Positions 41,090 through 49,063 of a stretch of DNA of 49,063 nt are shown one piece after another. The notes under the pieces were generated by a model that worked only from the letters and a program-made list of their open reading frames with translations, was not told where the DNA came from and made no database searches. The DNA is taken from assembly GCA_035452965.1 (NCBI GenBank), contig DAOTCE010000039.1:1-49063 (forward strand), read 5' to 3'. Every line of letters starts with the position of its first letter. The first letter of the stretch is position 1. This stretch comes from Candidatus Paceibacterota bacterium (GTDB lineage Bacteria > Verrucomicrobiota > Verrucomicrobiia > Limisphaerales > UBA8199). Made by a program: the position numbers and the translations under genes.

Positions 41090-41419
41090 CTAGTTCAACT
41101 GTAACGCCGCCGCACGGGTCGCCACCAGGGCGCCCTTGCGGCGTTCGTTTTTTCGCCGCCAGTACGAGCTAACGGTCTTCGTCACCTCGTCGAGCCAGTC
41201 CCGGTCCGCGAACAGGGCAATCAGCTCGATCGTGCTGAAGTACTTCACGGCACTGGGCCGAGGCTTGCCCAACGGACGCAGCGTGCCCGCGCTGACGAGG
41301 ATCGCCACGTCCTCCGACGAGCAGTTCAGCAGTTTGGCGACTTGCGTCGCGTGGAGGCGCGCCGGAAGCTCCTTCGTCGCCCAGGTCCTCATTGCCACGT
41401 GGATAGTGTCGCTATTCAT
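41090..41419 (-). CDS. Small DNA-binding protein, homologue of leftmost gene
   Basis: A 109-residue protein. LHATQVAKLLNCSSEDVAIL and LRPLGKPRPSAVKYFSTIEL match residues 20-60 of the protein at 524-883. The rest (FADRDWLDEVTKTVSSYWRR) also aligns. Excisionase-like HTH protein. Here it follows the lipoprotein gene on the same strand and converges on the recombinase, 17 bp away, as a directionality factor might. Confidence 0.75.
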   Translation of the reverse strand: MNSDTIHVAMRTWATKELPARLHATQVAKLLNCSSEDVAILVSAGTLRPLGKPRPSAVKYFSTIELIALFADRDWLDEVTKTVSSYWRRKNERRKGALVATRAAALQLN

Positions 41420-41455
41420 AAGACTTTGCTTCGAGAAAGGATTCCCTCACCATCT

Positions 41456-42205
41456 TCACGCGGCCACGGCCGTCTGGCTCGCCGTCCGCTGCTGCTGTGC
41501 CTGCTGCACCCGCTGCGCGATCTCCTGTGCTGTGAGCTTTGCCGCCGGATTGTCGCTGAGCTGCTCGACCAAGCTTGACACCGTGCTGAAGACACCCGCC
41601 TCCTTCTGGTGCTCCTTCAGCCACTTGACGAACTGCGCGTCAGCGGCCTGACCCTGCGGCGTAGTCGTCAGCACCGCCCGCGCCGTCTCCACGCCCTGGA
41701 CCAGCGCCTCATTCACCTTGTGATTGCGGACCTGTCGGTAGCCGTGATAGAACCCCGCCAGGGCCAGCGCCAGGATGCTGCCAATGCCTGGCGCGAACGT
41801 GTTGACCACAGACCCCGCGGCCTGAATCACCGCCTCGGCCTCCGGCTTGGCCACCAAGTTCGTTACCGGCACCTGCACGACGTTCGTGTAAAACACCGGC
41901 ACCAAGTTGGTCACGACGGCGGTCACCATGTTGGTTGCCACCGGCTCGTGCGACATGTACCCGGACACCGCGCCGGTCGCCGCGTTGGTCACGTACACGA
42001 TATTGGTCCGCTCCGTCACCACAGGGACCGTGTTCGTGACCACCACTGTGTTGGTGAACAGATGCACCACCGGCGCATTGGTCCACGTCACTTCCTGTTT
42101 GTACGCCCGGTGCAGCGTCGAGCACCCGCTCATTCCGCCGACCGCCAATATTGCCGCAACCATTACGGCCGCACCACACCACATACCGACCTTTGCTGTT
42201 TTCAT
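41456..42205 (-). CDS. Lipoprotein with repeats, B
   Basis: A 249-residue homologue of 24983-25735 with lipobox GGMSGC. The same VVVTNTVPVV and TNLVPVFYTNVVQVPVTNLV stretch, glycine-rich hydrophobic segment (APGIGSILALALAGFYHGYR) and helical end are present. It is coupled to the membrane protein by a 4-base overlap, so the cassette order matches A exactly. Confidence 0.75.
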   Translation of the reverse strand: MKTAKVGMWCGAAVMVAAILAVGGMSGCSTLHRAYKQEVTWTNAPVVHLFTNTVVVTNTVPVVTERTNIVYVTNAATGAVSGYMSHEPVATNMVTAVVTNLVPVFYTNVVQVPVTNLVAKPEAEAVIQAAGSVVNTFAPGIGSILALALAGFYHGYRQVRNHKVNEALVQGVETARAVLTTTPQGQAADAQFVKWLKEHQKEAGVFSTVSSLVEQLSDNPAAKLTAQEIAQRVQQAQQQRTASQTAVAA

Positions 42206-42525
42206 TTTCTGTTTCTCCTGCGCGAGGAGCCCCTGAGTTCATCCCGGCACTCCTCAAGAACCTTGGTGTTGTTGTCCAGGCACACGACGAGCTTGGCGTT
42301 CGTCGCGCTCTGCTCGGCCACCACGCCGCGCAAACTTTCCTGGTAGCACTCGCGAGACTGCTTGTGGTCAGCGAGCAACTGCTCGTGCTGTTTTACGAAG
42401 TAACGCACGACCCACACGCCAAAGAGTCCGATGACCACCAGACTGGCGATGAAGAGCCAGCGATCATCCTTTGCCGCTGCGTGGTCCACGCCCCGCAGAA
42501 ATTCACTCATGTTCATGTTCGTCAT
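42202..42525 (-). CDS. Single-pass membrane protein, B (identical to A)
   Basis: A 107-residue protein identical in sequence to 24663-24986: one membrane helix near residues 23-42 and a charged helical part. The DNA differs at many synonymous third positions in the first half but is nearly identical in the last 150 bases, including the ribosome binding site of the lipoprotein. Possible lysis or envelope role. Confidence 0.65.
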   Translation of the reverse strand: MTNMNMSEFLRGVDHAAAKDDRWLFIASLVVIGLFGVWVVRYFVKQHEQLLADHKQSRECYQESLRGVVAEQSATNAKLVVCLDNNTKVLEECRDELRGSSRRRNRK

Positions 42526-42983
42526 GGCACCATCACTCTCTCCATCAGGAGCCGATTCACTCGGAAGAACTCGGCTCGGTTCGTCGCCGGGAACCACGTC
42601 GCCTCGCCGGTCACACTTCCCCAGCTCGCCAGGTTCGTGCTCCGCCCAAAGACCGGAGTCAGTCGCACCCACGAACTGCCCGCCATCACCGGCGCTGTCG
42701 GCTTGCTTTCCCAGGAGACCTCGTTGCTGAAGTCCGATTCCAAGCCGTTGGTGCTGACCACAGTTGCCGCGAAGAACCAACGCCCGCCGTGCGGCAACAC
42801 CACCGACTGCGTCAGCGCCAGCCCTGTATTGGTCACCAACTGGTAGGACCGAGTGTTCGTGCCGTAGTAGAGCCTGTAGCTGGCAGCGCAGGCGCACGGC
42901 GACGCATCCCACGCCAGCGTCAACCGCTGTGCAGCGGCCACGACAGGCCAGGCCAACATCAGAATGGTCCAGAACCACTTCAT
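42522..42983 (-). CDS. Exported FN3-like protein, B
   Basis: A 153-residue homologue of 24202-24666: signal-like start MKWFWTILMLAWPVVAAAQR, FN3-like LTLAWDASPCACAASYRLYY and end NRAEFFRVNRLLMERVMVP. It overlaps both neighbours by 4 bases. Surface or envelope function inferred from the signal and context. Confidence 0.7.
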   Translation of the reverse strand: MKWFWTILMLAWPVVAAAQRLTLAWDASPCACAASYRLYYGTNTRSYQLVTNTGLALTQSVVLPHGGRWFFAATVVSTNGLESDFSNEVSWESKPTAPVMAGSSWVRLTPVFGRSTNLASWGSVTGEATWFPATNRAEFFRVNRLLMERVMVP

Positions 42984-43570
42984 GCGCGCACCAATTGAAC
43001 CGAGCCGCTGCCGCCGACAATCAAAGCGCCATACTTCGAGAGCATCGCCTGCGCTACGCGCGAGATAATCGGCCGCGTGTCGCTCTTGCTGTACTTTGTG
43101 GTGGACGAGTTGCTCGTGTCCGAGCTGCTCGTCTTTGTGTGGGTTGCTGTCGCCGTGGACTCGACGCCCTCGCCGGCTGGCGCCGCCGTCCGATCCGCAA
43201 TCAGGAGCTCCCGAGCCATCTCGCACACCGCGAACGCAACGGGCGCCGGCACCTGCGTGCTCGGCACGAAATTCGTCAGCACCGGCGACAGCGTCGTGCT
43301 GGTCACCAGGTTGCGGTCAGGATCAGGGCAACGTTCACGCGGCCATTGCAGCGCCTGCGTGTCATGCGCTCGGTAACCGTTGAACTGATACTGCGAATCC
43401 ACCAAGCGCGTCGCCATCACCAACGCCGCGGCCTTCGTCGTCGCAGTCGCCGCCGTCCATGCCGACGCATACAGATGCGCCTCGAAGTAAGAATCCGCTT
43501 CAGCCACCGTGGCGTAGCTATTCGCGTCCGTCCTGCCAGTGCCGTCTTCTTTGATCAGTGTCAGAGCCAT
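42980..43570 (-). CDS. DnaT-like / connector-like protein, B
   Basis: A 196-residue homologue of 23615-24205, same length, with MALTLIKEDGTGRTDANSYA, AYFEAHLYASAW-type core and LQWPRERCPDPD kept. The serine/threonine-rich insert near residues 140-165 has diverged (HTKTSSSDTSNSSTTKYSKS). Head completion role inferred from position. Confidence 0.75.
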   Translation of the reverse strand: MALTLIKEDGTGRTDANSYATVAEADSYFEAHLYASAWTAATATTKAAALVMATRLVDSQYQFNGYRAHDTQALQWPRERCPDPDRNLVTSTTLSPVLTNFVPSTQVPAPVAFAVCEMARELLIADRTAAPAGEGVESTATATHTKTSSSDTSNSSTTKYSKSDTRPIISRVAQAMLSKYGALIVGGSGSVQLVRA

Positions 43571-43582
43571 ACAACTTCCTTT

Positions 43583-44017
43583 CTAAGGCGCGCAGTAGTA
43601 CCACTCGTAAGCTGGCCCGAACGGCCCGATAACTTCCGTGCCGCACCGGTAGCGCATCCGGTAGGACACATCGTCATTCTCGAAGTCGCTAAACGCTCGC
43701 ACGTGCCGGAACTGCCGCACGGTGCTCGATACGGCGCCTACGTACTCCTCTATCCAGGTCTGTGACCCGCGCGACCAGTAGAGCTCGATCGTGCCATCAG
43801 GAAAGCGCCCCTGCTCGAAAGAGAAATCGATCAGCACGTCGAACCAGTAAAGCGGCTCGCCCTCGCTCTCCGTCAGGTTCAGGCCTGTAATCACCGGCGC
43901 CGACGGCGTTCCGCTGCCTGCGCTACGTCGCCGTCGCTGCTGTCGCAGTGCCAGCCACGTCCGCACGATATTGCTGAGCCCCCTACTCGGCTGGCTGAGA
44001 TGTAGCAACTTGGCCAT
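43583..44017 (-). CDS. Hypothetical head-operon protein, B
   Basis: A 144-residue homologue of 23195-23611. The basic start MAKLLHLSQPSRGLSNIVRT and beta-rich body (FDVLIDFSFEQGRFPDGTIE, YRMRYRCGTEVIGPFGPAYE) are kept with more divergence than in the neighbouring genes. It overlaps the next upstream gene by 35 bases in another frame. Confidence 0.65.
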   Translation of the reverse strand: MAKLLHLSQPSRGLSNIVRTWLALRQQRRRRSAGSGTPSAPVITGLNLTESEGEPLYWFDVLIDFSFEQGRFPDGTIELYWSRGSQTWIEEYVGAVSSTVRQFRHVRAFSDFENDDVSYRMRYRCGTEVIGPFGPAYEWYYCAP

Positions 44018-44171
44018 TCTTCTTGGGCTCCTGTTGGTTGGAGGGTCTAGTTGTGGCCGCGCTGTTGCCAGCAGCAGCAGCGGGCACCGCCGCAGGCTTG
44101 GTGTCCGCCGGTGCCTCTACAGGCAACAGCGGACGCCGCACCCGTCGGATGATTGGAAGCAATCCGCTCAT
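43983..44171 (-). CDS. Small conserved head-operon protein, B
   Basis: A 62-residue homologue of 23026-23238: MSGLLPIIRRVRRPLLPVEA and a proline/alanine-rich tail. The conserved 20-residue start and the conserved overlap with the next gene show it is real. The micro-repeat upstream of the A copy is absent here. Confidence 0.65.
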   Translation of the reverse strand: MSGLLPIIRRVRRPLLPVEAPADTKPAAVPAAAAGNSAATTRPSNQQEPKKNGQVATSQPAE

Positions 44172-44174
44172 AGT

Positions 44175-44402
44175 TCAGATGGCGTTGGCTCCAATCGCGA
44201 TCTGCTTCCAGTTCGCGCCGTCGCTGATCGCCAGGCACGGCACCGAGCCAGTCCCGCCGGCGCTCAGGTAGATGACGCGCCGCGGGAACTTAGCCGCAGT
44301 CACACCAGCAGCGTTGGCGGCGGCAACATTGGTGAAGGTCGGAGGCTGAATCTGCTCGCCGCTCCGAATCTTCTCGAAACTCCAGGGAATCAATTTGCCC
44401 AT
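44175..44402 (-). CDS. Small head-operon protein, B
   Basis: A 75-residue homologue of 22766-22993 with the same length and the same GGTGSVPCLAISDGANWKQI segment. It lies directly after the capsid gene. Function unknown. Confidence 0.7.
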   Translation of the reverse strand: MGKLIPWSFEKIRSGEQIQPPTFTNVAAANAAGVTAAKFPRRVIYLSAGGTGSVPCLAISDGANWKQIAIGANAI

Positions 44403-44459
44403 ACTTGTGTCCTTTCGTAGAAGCCAAGCGCCGGGGATGCTGCCATCCCCGGCTCATGC

Positions 44460-45470
44460 TCAGTTGTTGTGGGTGATTGCGACCAAGCGCACGTTCTTGT
44501 TTTCCCAAACGCGCACCCAGTTCGCGGCCGTTTCCAACTCCGCCGCAGTGGGCGAGTCACCAGCCACAGAAGCGCTGGTGAACTTCACACCGCGGGGATG
44601 CAGGATGTAGCGCCGGCGGTTGATGAGGACCGTGTCGCTGTCCAGCGGCACGCGCGCCAGTTCCACACCCTCAGTGCCGAAGCCACCTTGCAGCGGCGTG
44701 CCACTCAGCGGAGCAACACCTTTGGCGAACGCGCCCTGACCGAACAGGTAGGTCGTGTAAACCGTGCCATCAGTGGTGCCAGCTCGCGTCGGCAAGCTGT
44801 CATCAACGACCACGCGCCGGCCCTGGAAGCTGGCCAGACTCGGCTTGCCTTCGCTGTCGGGCAGGAAGTCGATCAGATCCAGCTTCTTCAGTGCCGCCTC
44901 GGTAGCCGAGTGCATCGCCACGGCCGTCAGCCTGCTGGCCGCATCGCCGAGCTTAGCGCAAGCATCGACGAAGGTCGCACCGTTGAGCTTGGTCGAGGAA
45001 GTGGTGCCTGCCACCGATTCAGAATGAATCGCGAGCAGATTGCCCGCCATGGAAGCGGCACCGAACATGCCCTTCAGGCAGGAGATCACCAGCGACTCAT
45101 CCGTTCGCGCCCAGTAGGCGCCGACCAGGTCCACGATCGCACCCATCGGATCATCGCCCGATACCACCTTGGCCAGGTGGTTGACCGACCACACCTGCGC
45201 ATCGTTGTGGATGCGCGCGATGTCGGTGTCCGCCGCGATCTTGTTCACCGTCAGCGACGCCGAATCGTTGAGCAACTGTCGGGTCGCAGTCAGGTCCTTC
45301 CAGAACGGCATCTTCACCTCACGACCGCCCCCCTGCGCCAATGTGTCAAACTCGGGCGCCATCTCGATAATGCCCGACTCGCCAAAGCGCGACAGCTCAG
45401 CCGTCCGCTCAATGGCGTATTTCTCGAACTCTGTGGGGATGATCACATCCGCCACTAACGTCTTAGCCAT
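44460..45470 (-). CDS. Major capsid (coat) protein, B
   Basis: A 336-residue homologue of 21699-22709, collinear without gaps: VIIPTEFEKYAIERTAELSR, LLAIHSESVAGT, FVDACAKLGDAASRLTAVAM and RRYILHPRGVKFTSASVAGD. It is among the best conserved genes between the elements. Confidence 0.85.
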   Translation of the reverse strand: MAKTLVADVIIPTEFEKYAIERTAELSRFGESGIIEMAPEFDTLAQGGGREVKMPFWKDLTATRQLLNDSASLTVNKIAADTDIARIHNDAQVWSVNHLAKVVSGDDPMGAIVDLVGAYWARTDESLVISCLKGMFGAASMAGNLLAIHSESVAGTTSSTKLNGATFVDACAKLGDAASRLTAVAMHSATEAALKKLDLIDFLPDSEGKPSLASFQGRRVVVDDSLPTRAGTTDGTVYTTYLFGQGAFAKGVAPLSGTPLQGGFGTEGVELARVPLDSDTVLINRRRYILHPRGVKFTSASVAGDSPTAAELETAANWVRVWENKNVRLVAITHNN

Positions 45471-45497
45471 ATTTCAGTCTCCGGTTGTGATCCAGGG

Positions 45498-46265
45498 CTA
45501 CGCCGCGGCTCTTAGCCGCGCCGCCAAACCCGGATCGGTTTTCTGCAGTCTCATTTGCTCCGTGAGATTCCACGTGTCCTTCCGGAACGGGTTCTTCACG
45601 GACTTGTTACCGACTCCACCGGAGCCGTTGCTGGCAGCACCGCTGCCCGCATTCGATTCGAACAGATGAGGAGCGTCAGCAACCTGCTGCTCAACCCACT
45701 CATCCAAAGTCATGGGCGTGATTCCATCTTTCCCAACACGCACCGTCTGGCCGTCGGGCTCAAACGCGCGAGGAGCGCCATCCACCAGGCGGAACACAGT
45801 TCGCGCACGTGCAGTGATGTCAGGGATAGCCGTAGGCCGTAGGCCGCGCTTGGTAGCGACGGTGATCACGCCCTGATCAATCTGAATGCCAGTCAGGCGC
45901 GCATTCAGTGAATCACGCTCGGAGGTCACGGCAGCGAACTGCTTGTCCCACTCGGTCTTCGCGGTCTTGAGTCGGTTCTCGACAACCTTGTCCAGCTCAC
46001 CGCTCTTGAGTTGCTGCGCCTCCTCGAGCCGCTGTTTCTCCTCCGCCAGCTTGCGCACCTGGTCTGGATCGATGCCATCGTATCGCTCCTTCACCGCCTT
46101 GAGTTCGTTACTCACCGCGATGACCCTCTCGCGCATCTCATCGTGCCGGGCCTTCTCCACCGCCCCCTCCATCTCACACACCCAGGCCCCATCGCGCTCC
46201 ACATAGTGCTCCGCGATTCCAGCCGGGATTTCATCCTTCGATTTGAACTTGTATTTCAGTGCCAT
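45498..46265 (-). CDS. Scaffolding protein-like, B
   Basis: A 255-residue homologue of 20858-21640: coiled coil (QVRKLAEEKQRLEEAQQLKS), middle ITVATKRGLRPTAIPDITAR and terminal helix NLTEQMRLQKTDPGLAARLR. The glycine-rich linker is shorter than in A. It starts 7 bp after the portal stop. Confidence 0.75.
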   Translation of the reverse strand: MALKYKFKSKDEIPAGIAEHYVERDGAWVCEMEGAVEKARHDEMRERVIAVSNELKAVKERYDGIDPDQVRKLAEEKQRLEEAQQLKSGELDKVVENRLKTAKTEWDKQFAAVTSERDSLNARLTGIQIDQGVITVATKRGLRPTAIPDITARARTVFRLVDGAPRAFEPDGQTVRVGKDGITPMTLDEWVEQQVADAPHLFESNAGSGAASNGSGGVGNKSVKNPFRKDTWNLTEQMRLQKTDPGLAARLRAAA

Positions 46266-46272
46266 AACTCAC

Positions 46273-47811
46273 TCACGCAGATTGGGCGCTACCCATGGGT
46301 ACGCCGCTCGATTTGCCGACCGTCACATGCGATTGGCCATTCGTGCCATTCGCCACACCGTTCTTCGCGTCCTCGCGCCTTTGCTGTTCAAGCAAGGCCG
46401 CCTCCTCCTGGTTCGTCCTGCCTTCGGGCAGCACCTCACCACGGCGGAACAGATCAAACATCGTGTCCTGGCTGATTGCACCGGCCTGCCAGGCAGCGAC
46501 GATTGCTTGCACGTCCTGACTCGCGAGCCCCTTCGTGCTGAAATCCGTGTTCAGTGTCATCAGCACCTGCTCGCTCTTCACATCGTCAGGCAGTTCCTCC
46601 GTGGAGTTCCACCAATAGACCCAACGCAACACTTGCGTCATGGACTCGCTCAAGCTGAGAGCTACGTTCCCGAGGATGCTGTACTCACCAGCCTGCCGGA
46701 GCTCGATTGCGGTCGCGGTCTCGCCGACCTTCTTCATGTCCTCCAGCATTCGAGAACCGAGGATAGCCATGAGCCGCTCGTCGCGGTCCATCGCTCGCTC
46801 ATGAGTCGTCAGCCCCTGGCCGGTGAACTCCAGGAAGCCGGCAGTGGCACCTGGCGTCTCACTCACCCAAGCCGTGCTCGATCCGATGCGGAGAGACGCG
46901 CCCTTATCGAAGCCACTCACCCAGGCAGTGGGCAGCGCCGTAAAATGCAAGCCGTGCTTGAAGTCAGCGTTGAGGCGGTAATGGTCGAGGTTCACCGTGA
47001 TGATGTCCTCCAGCGGACCACGATCTATCTCCGGCCGCGAGTGCCGCGGCCCATGGAACACAAACGGAATGAGCGGCAGCGGCTTGCCCAACCTCAGCGG
47101 GATCCTCGTCCCCACAAGCTGCCACTCGATCTTAGCGCCACGCCGCTGCGTCTTCTTCGGCTGCCACAGCTCAACGATGCAGTGGTAGTCGTGCTTGCCG
47201 GCCACCGGCTCACCATCGCTGGGCACCAGCCTCAGAACCCGCATCTGGTCCACCAGCCGCAGGTCAAACCCATCATCATCCGGACCGGGCTCGGCAAGCA
47301 CCTGCTCCTTCAGCACGACGAGCGTCGGCACATTGCGGCCGTTCACCCTCTCGACCCGCCAGTTGATGACCTGCTCGGCGCGATAGAACACCACGTACGC
47401 CCGATGCTCGACCGCATCTTCCCAGTCCACCAACGAGCCGGCGCGACCGAGACCAATCACGTCGCCCACCACCATTTTCGCGTAGCCGGTGAGGGTGGTG
47501 CCCAGCATGTCGGCGTCGTTCTGGAACTCCGCCATCGCCCGGCCAACACCGGCACCATCAGCGGGGAGCTTCACGAACGGCGGACGCCGGAACATCAGGC
47601 CGAGATACGCCTCCGACGTGCGCGCGCTGGCATTGAAGTAGGAGGCGCGCTTCACATAGGCCGAAAACTCCTCATCCGTCTGCGAGTCCAACCGAGGCAG
47701 GTACTTCTCGCCCCCAGCCTTGACGGCATCTTCGCCGGCCAGGACATCACGCGCTCGCGCCCATTCCACGGACGCGGCGTCGTAATCAGGATGAGTCGCA
47801 TTTACGGCCAT
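46273..47811 (-). CDS. Portal protein, DUF4055-like, B
   Basis: A 512-residue homologue of 19321-20850 starting MAVNATHPDYDAASVEWARA. It keeps YLPRLDSQTDEEFSAYVKRA, PLPLIPFVFHGPRHSRPEID and GETATAIELRQAGEYSILGN. A middle segment (residues 210-250) differs. It opens the minus-strand head operon, about 90 bp downstream of the inverted hairpin region. Confidence 0.85.
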   Translation of the reverse strand: MAVNATHPDYDAASVEWARARDVLAGEDAVKAGGEKYLPRLDSQTDEEFSAYVKRASYFNASARTSEAYLGLMFRRPPFVKLPADGAGVGRAMAEFQNDADMLGTTLTGYAKMVVGDVIGLGRAGSLVDWEDAVEHRAYVVFYRAEQVINWRVERVNGRNVPTLVVLKEQVLAEPGPDDDGFDLRLVDQMRVLRLVPSDGEPVAGKHDYHCIVELWQPKKTQRRGAKIEWQLVGTRIPLRLGKPLPLIPFVFHGPRHSRPEIDRGPLEDIITVNLDHYRLNADFKHGLHFTALPTAWVSGFDKGASLRIGSSTAWVSETPGATAGFLEFTGQGLTTHERAMDRDERLMAILGSRMLEDMKKVGETATAIELRQAGEYSILGNVALSLSESMTQVLRWVYWWNSTEELPDDVKSEQVLMTLNTDFSTKGLASQDVQAIVAAWQAGAISQDTMFDLFRRGEVLPEGRTNQEEAALLEQQRREDAKNGVANGTNGQSHVTVGKSSGVPMGSAQSA

Positions 47812-48036
47812 CGGCGCAACCTTAGCATCGCTTTTTGCCCTCTAACCGATGCCCCACTGGCCGTGTCATCACACGCTATCAGCAGCCATCCCCCGCTATC
47901 AGGAGTCCTCACTTTTCCTGAAGGAAACCGTTGACGACCTCCAGCACTAGGCACCGCTCCTGCCAGGCTCCGCGCCGGATGCGCCTCGGCGGCGCAACCG
48001 GCGCTCCGCCTGTCAGTCGCTTAGGCCGCCACGACC

Positions 48037-48093
48037 GCCGCAGGCCCCGCCACAGCCCTGTGCTACGCAACGGGCTGTGGCGGGGCCTGCGGC
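48037..48093 (-). other. 22-bp covarying hairpin, copy B
   Basis: 48037-48058 pairs perfectly with 48072-48093. On the minus strand the loop is GTTGCGTAGCACA. It is homologous to 17741-17797, with seven stem positions changed on both arms. Confidence 0.88.
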
Positions 48094-48551
48094 TCACAGT
48101 CAGGTGATTCGACCATCACCCAGCTGGCGCGACCTCGATACGCCCTTGCGATTCCAACCAGCAATGCCGTTCGACCGCGCTCCCGCTTCGCGCCGTCGAA
48201 CACGCCTTGCCAATTCGGACGTCCGCGGCGCAGCTAGCGCGCCAGGCCCCCCTTAACCCCGGCCTGTCACGCTTGCTGCTTCCGCTCGTGCCAGTTCGGA
48301 TGCCCCACCGCGACCACGAACGCCCGCCCCGAAACCAACGCCAGTAGAACGTCGCACGCCCCCAGAAGCTTCGTTCGGGCGCGTTTACGATGCAGCAGTC
48401 GCGCCAGCCTCCCCTTAACCCCGCGGCTGGCACGCCTGCTGCGACAATTGGAATGCGCCCTGCCACTCGCTCCGGAAAAAGACAAAGTTAGAATCACGAC
48501 TCCTTCGGGCTGTCGGGCGTCGTGGGTGATCCTACGCCTCCAGTGCTGCCC

Positions 48552-48624
48552 GCGTCCCTACCGCCCTGAAAATGCTCTCTCAATAAAAAAGTGTGAGAGA
48601 GCATTTTCAGGTCGGTAGGGCCGC
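48552..48624 (-). other. 30-bp hairpin with T-rich loop, copy B
   Basis: 48552-48581 pairs with 48595-48624. The minus-strand loop is ACACTTTTTTATT. It keeps the A-G mismatch of copy A (17045-17117) and adds one near the base. Confidence 0.8.
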
Positions 48625-48965
48625 TAGGCGTTGGCATCTCCTGGTCGGCGTTCGTTGGCAGCGTTTCCAGTGTCGGGTTGCTGCGTTCTATTTCCAGCGC
48701 GTTTCGTTGCCCGTGCAGTTCTGGCGTGCGGCGGGTTGTCCTCCTCAGTTCCGTCCTCGTGTTCCCTGGTGGCAGCCGTTCGTGTGGCGTTGGCTCGTTC
48801 TCTCCGGTTGGCTGCGTCCGTCGCGTCAGCGTCCTCCGTGGGCGGCTGAGTAGCCCTTTCAGGGCAAAGGAAACCAGCTCGACCAAGGCTCGAAAGAAAT
48901 CCAGTTCGCGCTCCGCCAAGGCTACGCGCTCAAAGGCAACCAAAGGAGGAACTAACAGCAACCCC

Positions 48966-49045
48966 GGCCAGCGCATCACCAGTCCCGGCTCCAGAAACGC
49001 TCGCAAGCTCGCTGGCCTCCGCTGCGGCCTGGTCATGCGCTGGCC
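48966..49045 (-). other. 17-bp hairpin GGCCAGCGCAT, copy B
   Basis: 48966-48982 pairs with 49029-49045, with the same single mismatch as the A copy at 16420-16499. The interior differs at several positions. Confidence 0.75.
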
Positions 49046-49063
49046 CCCAATGTCAGCCTCACC

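Larger units (their letters stand above)
47900..49063 (-). ncRNA. Large hairpin-rich noncoding region, copy B (inverted, partial)
   Basis: Read on the minus strand, this follows copy A from about 16402 to 17797 and then 19098 to 19200, without a Fic gene and without about 230 nt of A near 16520-16790. Hairpins matching A are at 48966-49045, 48552-48624 and 48037-48093. It leads directly into the portal gene. It is cut by the window edge, so the 5' part is not seen here. The frame 48494-49036 is open but not credible as a gene. Confidence 0.6.

Noticed and set aside
48494..49036. A 180-codon minus-strand frame at the right edge
   Set aside because: It runs through several conserved hairpins, has arginine/proline/threonine-rich random-looking content and shows no coding-type conservation with copy A.

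Overview
The window reads as phage-related DNA in a GC-rich bacterium, most likely of the Verrucomicrobiota. Three things point that way: a secreted BspA-type leucine-rich-repeat protein ending in an FYRVRWP-type tail, FN3-like proteins ending in a related FFRV motif, and many dispersed GC-stem repeats and short-period micro-repeats of a kind I associate with that phylum (inference). Two related but diverged phage-type modules are present. I call them element A (about 0.5-28.6 kb) and element B (about 28.8-49.1 kb).

Element A runs left to right. It has regulators with helix-turn-helix or ribbon-helix-helix folds (0.5-5.1 kb), then a DNA-processing block (5.1-13.5 kb): PD-(D/E)XK nuclease, SSB-like protein, DnaQ-type exonuclease, RecB/Cas4-like nuclease, LuxR-type HTH, PIF1-like helicase, prim-pol/D5 helicase and a zinc-finger protein. 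Small and large terminase follow, then about 2.3 kb with no credible gene but many long hairpins, then a Fic protein. The head genes come next (portal, scaffold, capsid, connector-like, FN3 protein, membrane protein, lipoprotein), then a putative attachment site matching a tRNA-Gly 3' end, with four arm-type repeats, and a tyrosine integrase.

Element B starts after a strong terminator (28.6 kb). It repeats the early block with partly different parts: HNH nuclease, zinc-finger AEP-type primase and a RepA/KaiC-like ATPase replace the exonuclease, PIF1 and D5 genes. It then has TerS and TerL. Directly after TerL the layout breaks. Three minus-strand accessory genes and a second, divergent tyrosine recombinase follow, then the whole head module is repeated on the minus strand, ending in a second, inverted copy of the hairpin-rich region that runs off the right edge. 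This is either an inversion relative to A or the junction of two elements.

The most interesting object is the hairpin-rich region between terL and portal (15.6-17.87 kb plus a tail at 19.09-19.26 kb; inverted copy at 47.9-49.06 kb). Its last hairpin has a perfect 22-bp stem in both copies. Seven base pairs differ between copies, every one compensated on the other arm, around a nearly constant 13-nt loop. That supports a large, conserved structured RNA (or a nucleic-acid packaging structure), and in A a Fic gene sits inside it. No tail, tape-measure, fibre or endolysin gene is visible in either element, so both look like head-and-packaging elements such as capsid-forming satellites, or as tail-less remnants.
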